64,000 nucleotides of DNA. It comes from Oceanibacterium hippocampi. GTDB taxonomy: Bacteria; Pseudomonadota; Alphaproteobacteria; Sneathiellales; Sneathiellaceae. The translations under genes and the position numbers were made by a program. The stretch covers positions 372,001 through 436,000 of the forward strand of contig NZ_FWFR01000002.1 of NCBI RefSeq assembly GCF_900172325.1. The letters are read 5' to 3'. Of the stretch, positions 58,941 to 64,000 are shown in pieces. A model generated the notes under the pieces. It was not told the origin of the DNA, searched no databases, and saw only the letters and a program-made list of their open reading frames with translations. The stretch's first letter is position 1, and each line of letters starts with the position of its first letter.

Positions 58941-60032
58941 TCAGAACTCGAGCATCGTACCGACCGAAACGACCCAGGCCTCGTTCTCGGCCGCCGGATT
59001 GTTGGCGCCCGATTCCAGGTCCCAGTATTGCAGCGCGGCGCCGAAGGTCACGCCCGGTCCGACCGCATAGGCAAAGCCGAGCTCGACACCGCGAACCTCG
59101 TCGTCACCGGCCGCCGTCTCCTGCTCGGCCTCGCCATATTCGAGGCTGACGCCCCACGGGCCAGGGTTGTAGTTCACGCCGACCGTCCAGTCGCGCCGGT
59201 CGAAGTTGTCGCTGCCCAGATTGTCATGCCGGAAGCCGCCGCCGACCGACCAGTCCATGTAGGACAGGACGGCGCCGAAACCCCAGACTTCCTGATCGTC
59301 GTCGCCGCCGGCATCGGCTTCGAGTTCGCCGCGCGAATAGCCGGTGCTGAGCGCGATGCCGATGCCCCGGAACTCGCCCTCGTACATCGCTGCGACCTCG
59401 ATGATGTCGCCCTGCTCGGACGGATCATTGTCGGTCTCGCTGCCGCTGTAGGTACCGCCGCAACCGCCCTCTTCGCAATTGTCGGGGGTGTAGGAGACAC
59501 CGAACTGAAAGCCTGAGAAGGTCGGGCTGAAGTAACTGACCTTCTCCGAGTCACCGCCGATTCCGAGCGTCGTGATCGGGGTCTCCAGCGAGTTCGCCCC
59601 GATATGAACATGGAAATGGGTCGGGTCGTTGATGCCGTGTTCCGGGACGACCGTCATGTAACCCGTGGAGAAGGCATCGGTGACCGGATCGTCCGAGCCG
59701 AGCCGGATCTCGCCCCAGTTGCCGGCCAGGAAGACGTAGCTTTCGTCAATCTGGTCCCCGCAGGTCTCCGCTTCGAGCTGGACGTTGACGCCGACCCTGA
59801 GGCCATTGTCGAGCACGGTCGAACCCGAGAAGATGATCTCGCCTTCACGGGCCAGATAATAGTCACGGGTTCCCGCGCCGGGCTCGCCGGCGCCGTCGTC
59901 TTCGTTCACGTAGACGCCGAAGGCACTGAAAAAGCCGCCAACGCCGATCTGGATCGGCTCGGCGGCCTGCGCCGTGGCAGCGGCGAACGCGACGGCGCCG
60001 AGCGCCGTCGTTCCGAATAATAGTCTTCGCAT
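58941..60032 (-). CDS. outer-membrane porin (Gram-negative porin family)
   Basis: A 363-residue beta-barrel porin for passive diffusion of small solutes. Signal peptide LLFGTTALGAVAFAAATAQA, cleavage before AEPIQIG. The barrel shows alternating amphipathic strands (KVSYFSPTFSGFQFGVSYTP, NWGEIRLGSDDPVTDAF) and ends in Phe, the outer-membrane assembly signal (VVSVGTMLEF). Two cysteines (NCEEGGC) sit in a predicted loop. Start ATG 60032 with GGGAG upstream; a strong terminator follows. Composition is acidic, common in marine alphaproteobacteria. Monocistronic. Confidence 0.93.
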   Translation of the reverse strand: MRRLLFGTTALGAVAFAAATAQAAEPIQIGVGGFFSAFGVYVNEDDGAGEPGAGTRDYYLAREGEIIFSGSTVLDNGLRVGVNVQLEAETCGDQIDESYVFLAGNWGEIRLGSDDPVTDAFSTGYMTVVPEHGINDPTHFHVHIGANSLETPITTLGIGGDSEKVSYFSPTFSGFQFGVSYTPDNCEEGGCGGTYSGSETDNDPSEQGDIIEVAAMYEGEFRGIGIALSTGYSRGELEADAGGDDDQEVWGFGAVLSYMDWSVGGGFRHDNLGSDNFDRRDWTVGVNYNPGPWGVSLEYGEAEQETAAGDDEVRGVELGFAYAVGPGVTFGAALQYWDLESGANNPAAENEAWVVSVGTMLEF

Positions 60033-60177
60033 GTTCAAAGGCTCCCGAAAGACGGAACAGCCAGTCCCGTTACTTCACTACAAGCAATAGCGATGCCAAC
60101 CAAGCGCTCTCTTGAACGCGCATGCAATATAGAATTGCTGCATCGCGAAACTGCCCTGCCGGAGCGTGGCCGATCCG

Positions 60178-61344
60178 CTACACCTCTTGCTGGAGGACTG
60201 CCTTGTTCGCGAGCAGACTGCCTATTTCCTGCTCGGAAAACCCCCAATCGGCGAGAATCTCCCGGGAATGTTCGCCTGCCTTGGCGGGCGGCATCCGTAC
60301 CGCGCCGGGAGTGCGGCTGAAGCGCGGCGCGACGTTGGGCTGGACGATTCCCGCAACCTCGACGAAGGTCTCGCGTGCCTTGTTGTGTGGATGGCCGGGC
60401 GCTTCGGCAAGCGACAGCACGGGCGCGAAACAGACATCGGTGCCTTCCATGATCGCGCACCATTCCTCCCGGGTCTTGCGGCGGAAGATCTCGGCGAATC
60501 GCGCCCGCAGGCCCGGCCAGTTGGCGGGGTCCATTTGCGGCGCAAGTTCTTCGCCCTCGAGACCCGCGAGACGGACCAGTTCGGCATAGAATTTCGGCTC
60601 GATCGAGCCGATCGAGACATGCTTGCCATCGGCGGTCTCGTAGACCTCGTAGAAATGCGACCCGGTATCGAGAACGTTCACGCCACGCTCGTCCCGCCAC
60701 ATGCCCGAGGCATGCATGCCGTAGAAGATGGTCATCAGCGACGCGGCGCCGTCGGTCATCGCCGCGTCAACGACCTGCCCCTTGCCGGAACGCTCCGCCT
60801 CGAGCATCGCGGCAACGATGCCGAATGCCAGGTAAAGCGCGCCGCCGCCGAAATCGCCGACCAGGTTGAGCGGTGGCACCGGCCCGCTGTCCTTGCGCCC
60901 GATGGCATGCAGGGCCCCGGTGAGCGCGATGTAATTGATGTCGTGTCCGGCCGCCTGGGCGAGCGGGCCATGCTGCCCCCAACCCGTCATCCGGCCGTAG
61001 ACCAGGCGGGGATTTCGTTCGAGGCAGACATCCGGCCCGATACCGAGGCGTTCGGTGACGCCGGGCCGGAAACCCTCGATGAGCCCGTCGGCCTGCTCGA
61101 CCAGGCGGAGCACGGTCTCGACCCCCTCCGGCTTCTTCAGATCGACGGCAACCGACTTCCGGCCGCGGGCGAGCAGGTTATACGCCGAATCGTCGCCCTT
61201 GCCCCGCCGGAGCCCGAGCCCGGAATCGACGGTCCGGTCGACGCGGACGACCTCGGCGCCGAGATCGGCAAGCAACATTGCGCACATCGGACCCGGCCCG
61301 ATCCCGGCGATTTCAACGATCTTCCTACCCTTGAGCGGCCCCAC
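60178..61344 (-). CDS. CaiB/BaiF family CoA-transferase, AMACR-like
   Basis: A 388-residue protein close to alpha-methylacyl-CoA racemases, which epimerise 2-methylacyl-CoA esters, a step in branched-chain fatty acid breakdown. The catalytic His lies in [13 protein letters not shown], the Asp in [14 protein letters not shown] and the Glu in [11 protein letters not shown], as in Mycobacterium MCR. The N-terminus [18 protein letters not shown] binds CoA. Start GTG 61344 is preceded by GGGGGAAG; upstream in-frame sequence is non-homologous. It lies upstream of the porin gene on the same strand. Confidence 0.9.
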   Translation of the reverse strand: MGPLKGRKIVEIAGIGPGPMCAMLLADLGAEVVRVDRTVDSGLGLRRGKGDDSAYNLLARGRKSVAVDLKKPEGVETVLRLVEQADGLIEGFRPGVTERLGIGPDVCLERNPRLVYGRMTGWGQHGPLAQAAGHDINYIALTGALHAIGRKDSGPVPPLNLVGDFGGGALYLAFGIVAAMLEAERSGKGQVVDAAMTDGAASLMTIFYGMHASGMWRDERGVNVLDTGSHFYEVYETADGKHVSIGSIEPKFYAELVRLAGLEGEELAPQMDPANWPGLRARFAEIFRRKTREEWCAIMEGTDVCFAPVLSLAEAPGHPHNKARETFVEVAGIVQPNVAPRFSRTPGAVRMPPAKAGEHSREILADWGFSEQEIGSLLANKAVLQQEV

Positions 61345-61613
61345 GGCACTTCCCCCAGATTGCTCGACGCTACGAATTTCGGCCAAGGCTAGCGGTATCC
61401 GATTTCCCTGACCATCCTGTTCCCGCCGGGACAGGCATGCCGGACCTTGCAGCATCGCCGATTCCGGATCATGGTCGCCTTCGCGCCGCCGCCCGGCCGG
61501 GGTCGGCCGATACCTGCAACCGCGCGGGACCGCTCCGCGCGATCCGGCTCAGAGGCGAGACACGCTATCCCGGGCGCCCTGCCAGCCGCGTCCGTACGAA
61601 CGGGACTTCCGCG

Positions 61614-62843
61614 ATGCTGAATATCGACTTCATCCGCAGCAATCTTCGCTGGCTTGGCGCCGGCTTCCTGCTCAGCTTCTCGTCCAGTTTCGGCCAGACC
61701 TATTTCATCTCGCTGTTCTCCGGCGATCTCCGGGACCTGTTCGGTCTCAGTCATGGCGAGTTCGGCGGCCTCTACACGATCGCGACCCTGTCCAGCGCGG
61801 CGACCCTGGTCTGGCTCGGCAAGCTGGCGGACAGCCAGCCGCTTGCCCGGCTCGCGTCGATGACGATCGTCGGCCTTGCGCTGGCGGCAATCGCCATGGC
61901 GTCGGTATTCTCGCCGATCATGCTCGTCGTCGTCTTCTACGCTCTCAGGCTGCTCGGCCAGGGCATGCTGAGCCATCTCGCCTTCACCGCCATGGGGCGC
62001 TGGTACCGGGCGCAGCGGGGCCAGGCGATCGCCATCGCCGCCATGGGCTTCCCGGCCGGCGAGGCACTCTTCCCGATCGTCGCCGTGGCCCTCGTCGCAT
62101 GGATCGGCTGGCGCGAGACCTGGCTGGTCGCCGCCGGCGTCCTGCTCGCGGTCCTGCTGCCGGCGATGCTCCTGCTGCTCAGCCGTGGCCGCACCCCGAA
62201 GGGCTACCGCGCCGACGGTGGCGACGATGACGGAACCGCGCCGCGCGACTGGACCCGCGGCGAGGTGCTTCGCGACCCGCTGTTCTACGCCCTCATGCCG
62301 GGCCTGCTCGCCCCGCCCTTCATCCTGACCGGGGTGATCTTCAACCAGGTCCATCTGGTCGAGGTCAAGGGCTGGAGCCTTGCCGCCTTCGCCGTCGCCT
62401 ACCCGGCCTATTCGCTGGCCGCGGTCAGCGCCTCGCTGCTCTACGGGATCGCCACCGACCGCTGGGGCTCCGGGCGGCTGCTGCCGGTCTACCTGCTGCC
62501 GCTGGCCAGCGCCCTGGTCCTTCTCGCGTTCGGAACGGCACCCTGGACGCCGCTGGCCTTCATGGCGCTCAGCGGCTTCACCGCCGGGGCCGCGACGACC
62601 CTGCTCGGCGCCCTGTGGGCGGAGATCTACGGCACCCGCCATCTCGGCGCGATCCGGGCACTGGCGGTCGCCTCGATGGTCTTCGCCACCGGCGTCGCAC
62701 CCGGCATGATGGGCGCCCTGATCGATCTCGGGATCGACATCACCGACCAGATCCTGGCGATGGCCGGATACACCCTCGCCGCGGCCCTGCTCTTCCTCGG
62801 GCTCAACATGGCGACCCCGCGGCTCACCCGTACCGCCGCCTGA
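61614..62843 (+). CDS. major facilitator superfamily transporter
   Basis: A 409-residue membrane protein with twelve predicted helices. The MFS loop between helices 2 and 3 reads GKLADSQPLARL. Helix 5 contains GMLSHLAFTAMGRWYRAQRGQAIAIAAMG, a segment typical of the monocarboxylate/oxalate-formate-like or Major Facilitator OFA-like group. Substrate unknown. Start ATG 61614; the frame is open upstream, but that part has no membrane character. It is divergent from the AMACR-like gene with 269 bp between starts, and is followed by a TPR gene. Confidence 0.9.
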   Translation: MLNIDFIRSNLRWLGAGFLLSFSSSFGQTYFISLFSGDLRDLFGLSHGEFGGLYTIATLSSAATLVWLGKLADSQPLARLASMTIVGLALAAIAMASVFSPIMLVVVFYALRLLGQGMLSHLAFTAMGRWYRAQRGQAIAIAAMGFPAGEALFPIVAVALVAWIGWRETWLVAAGVLLAVLLPAMLLLLSRGRTPKGYRADGGDDDGTAPRDWTRGEVLRDPLFYALMPGLLAPPFILTGVIFNQVHLVEVKGWSLAAFAVAYPAYSLAAVSASLLYGIATDRWGSGRLLPVYLLPLASALVLLAFGTAPWTPLAFMALSGFTAGAATTLLGALWAEIYGTRHLGAIRALAVASMVFATGVAPGMMGALIDLGIDITDQILAMAGYTLAAALLFLGLNMATPRLTRTAA

Positions 62844-62944
62844 GACGCGCCGCCGGGTGGACGGGGCGGCAAAAAATTGTCACCATCCGCCGCACTGAAC
62901 GGGAGCGCCCGGCCTCCCGTGGCGGCCAGGAAACGACGGCACGA

Positions 62945-64000
62945 ATGAGAACGACAGGATCAGCGAGAGCACGAACGAAGGCCGGCGTCGATGCCGCCGG
63001 CGAGGGTCGCGCGCTGCACAAGGCCGGACGGCTGAAGGAGGCGGCACGGGCCTACGAAAAGGCGCTCAAGGCCGACCCCCGGGATGACACGACGCGTTCC
63101 CTGCTCGGCGCCGCCCGGCTCGGCCTCGGCCAGGCGGGCGCCGCCGTCGACTGCTTCAGGATGCTGGTCCGGCGCGCGGGCGACGATCCCCGCAATCATT
63201 TCAACCTGGCGATCGCACTGACCGCAGCCGGACGGACCGAGGAGGCCGAGGCGAGCATCCGCGCCTGTCTCGAACGCGCCCCGGACGATCCGGCCGCGCT
63301 GAACAACCTCGGCGACCTGCTGCGCCGGCGCGGCGCGCTGGAAGAGGCCGAGCGACATTTCCGCAAGGCGCTCGCGCACGCCCCCGGCATGGTCGAGGCA
63401 ATGGTCAACCTGGCCGCCCTGCTCGCCAACCGCTACCAGACGGAACACCGCGACGAGGCCGAGGCATTGCTGCGCCGCGCCATCGCCGCGCGCCCGGGAC
63501 TGGCACGGGCGCACGAGATCCTCGCCCAGGTCATCGGCGCCCCCGGCCGCCGGGCAGAGGCGTTGGCCGCCGCCCGGGAGGCCGCCGCGCTGGCGCCCCG
63601 GGCGCTCTCCGCCCAGGTCGGCCTCGCCCGCGCCGCGATCCTGGCCGGCGATTACGAGGCGGCGGAAGCAGCCGCGTCCAGGGCGATCGAGGCCGATCCG
63701 GACTCCGCCGAGGCGCATTACCTGGCCGGGGCCGCGGCTTACAAGCTTAACCGCGTCGAGGCGGCACGCGCCGCCTTCGAGACCAGCCTCGCCCGCGATC
63801 CGGAAAACCGGTCGCCGAGCCACGCTGAATGCGTCGCCGCGCTTTTCGTTACGTTGCAGGCGCTCAGTCATGGCGAGCTGGCTGCCCCCCTGATGGATTA
63901 CAGGCGGCTGGTCCGCCCGGCGCTGCTGCCGCTGCCGGAGGGCTTCGCCGATCATGCCGAGCTCAATCGCAAGCTCGCGGCGGAGATCCGTGCCCATCCG
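62945..64000 (+). CDS. TPR-repeat protein, possibly with a C-terminal oxygenase domain (3' end beyond the right edge)
   Basis: Open from ATG 62945 to the window end without a stop (352 residues visible). Seven or more TPR units are recognisable, for example AARAYEKALKADPRD, ALNNLGDLLRRRGALEEAE and AEAHYLAGAAAYKLNR. Near the edge the sequence reads LNRKLAAEIRAHP. Putative 2OG-Fe(II) oxygenase domains of the TPR-fused type begin in this way, so such a domain may follow. I cannot see it. Codon use is strongly GC3-biased, supporting a real gene. Upstream spacing from the MFS gene is 101 bp. Confidence 0.85.
   Translation, partial: MRTTGSARARTKAGVDAAGEGRALHKAGRLKEAARAYEKALKADPRDDTTRSLLGAARLGLGQAGAAVDCFRMLVRRAGDDPRNHFNLAIALTAAGRTEEAEASIRACLERAPDDPAALNNLGDLLRRRGALEEAERHFRKALAHAPGMVEAMVNLAALLANRYQTEHRDEAEALLRRAIAARPGLARAHEILAQVIGAPGRRAEALAAAREAAALAPRALSAQVGLARAAILAGDYEAAEAAASRAIEADPDSAEAHYLAGAAAYKLNRVEAARAAFETSLARDPENRSPSHAECVAALFVTLQALSHGELAAPLMDYRRLVRPALLPLPEGFADHAELNRKLAAEIRAHP

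Noticed and set aside
60124..60138. GCAAT-N5-ATTGC inverted repeat upstream of the porin
   Set aside because: Short arms in an AT-rich patch; could arise by chance and no regulator consensus fits.
1..64000. Mobile elements, prophage, toxin-antitoxin or defence systems
   Set aside because: No transposase, integrase, phage structural gene, restriction-modification, toxin-antitoxin or cas homologue recognised on either strand.

Overview
The window is 64 kb of a high-GC, gene-dense chromosome, almost certainly from an alphaproteobacterium. Pointers are an adrenodoxin-type ferredoxin, a Zur-znuABC locus, an NrdR-box-controlled class Ia ribonucleotide reductase, a DctPQM TRAP transporter, a CaiB-family racemase and a Gram-negative porin. 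A Rhodospirillales-like lineage is my best guess, but sequence alone does not settle it. I see no rRNA, tRNA, CRISPR array, insertion sequence or phage. The window reads as ordinary chromosome with metabolic accessory clusters. It cuts a trehalose-6-phosphate synthase gene at the left edge and a TPR-protein gene at the right edge.

Layout. 1-3.6 kb: trehalose operon (otsB, GH15 hydrolase, otsA) on the minus strand. 3.8-6.6 kb: a nu-class-like GST, a secreted DUF5060-type glycoside hydrolase and a 58-residue membrane protein antisense to its 3' end. 6.6-9.9 kb: nrdA-nrdB behind a tandem NrdR-box pair, closed by a terminator. 9.9-13.6 kb: a FecR-domain protein and a CHASE2 adenylate/guanylate cyclase facing a CRP-family regulator, with a CRP-type palindrome between them. 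13.7-17.9 kb: ferredoxin, thrS, an IscU-like protein, an unknown gene and msrA. 18-23.8 kb: an orphan Mla-type ATPase with substituted catalytic residues, an IlvD/Edd dehydratase, a 2-hydroxyacid dehydrogenase and an FAH-family hydrolase (probably sugar-acid catabolism), then a DUF6445-like putative oxygenase and a small exported protein. 23.9-29.6 kb: cytidine deaminase, TRAP transporter, Asp/Glu racemase-family protein and a D-amino-acid dehydrogenase-like oxidase.

29.6-34.9 kb is an envelope cluster: two Sel1-repeat proteins, a secreted Gly/Asn-rich protein, an L,D-transpeptidase and a YcbK-like protein with a Tat-type signal. 34.9-38.2 kb is zinc uptake: zur-znuC-znuB divergent from znuA, with a Zur box between the znuA -35 and -10. 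38.2-43.1 kb carries a deacetylase-like protein, a short hibernation factor, a TMADH-type flavin oxidoreductase and ribB under an FMN riboswitch. 43.3-51.9 kb carries an enal/enone reductase, an acyl-CoA synthetase, an M20 deacylase, typA (with a full intrinsic terminator just before its start codon), an acyl-CoA carboxylase beta subunit and an EamA transporter. 51.9-64 kb carries mtnA, two tandem GST paralogues, a DECR-like SDR, a homocysteine methyltransferase, a hybrid histidine kinase, a porin, an AMACR-like enzyme, an MFS transporter and a TPR protein.

The best candidate for a little-described system is the 9.9-13.6 kb signalling locus. A periplasmic FecR protein and a CHASE2-sensor cyclase would make cNMP. 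The adjacent CRP-type protein keeps the cNMP-binding signature and CRP-like recognition-helix residues, and the only clear palindrome in the shared intergenic region matches TGTGA-N6-TCACA at 9 of 10 positions. The second unusual item is the terminator placed in the typA leader.
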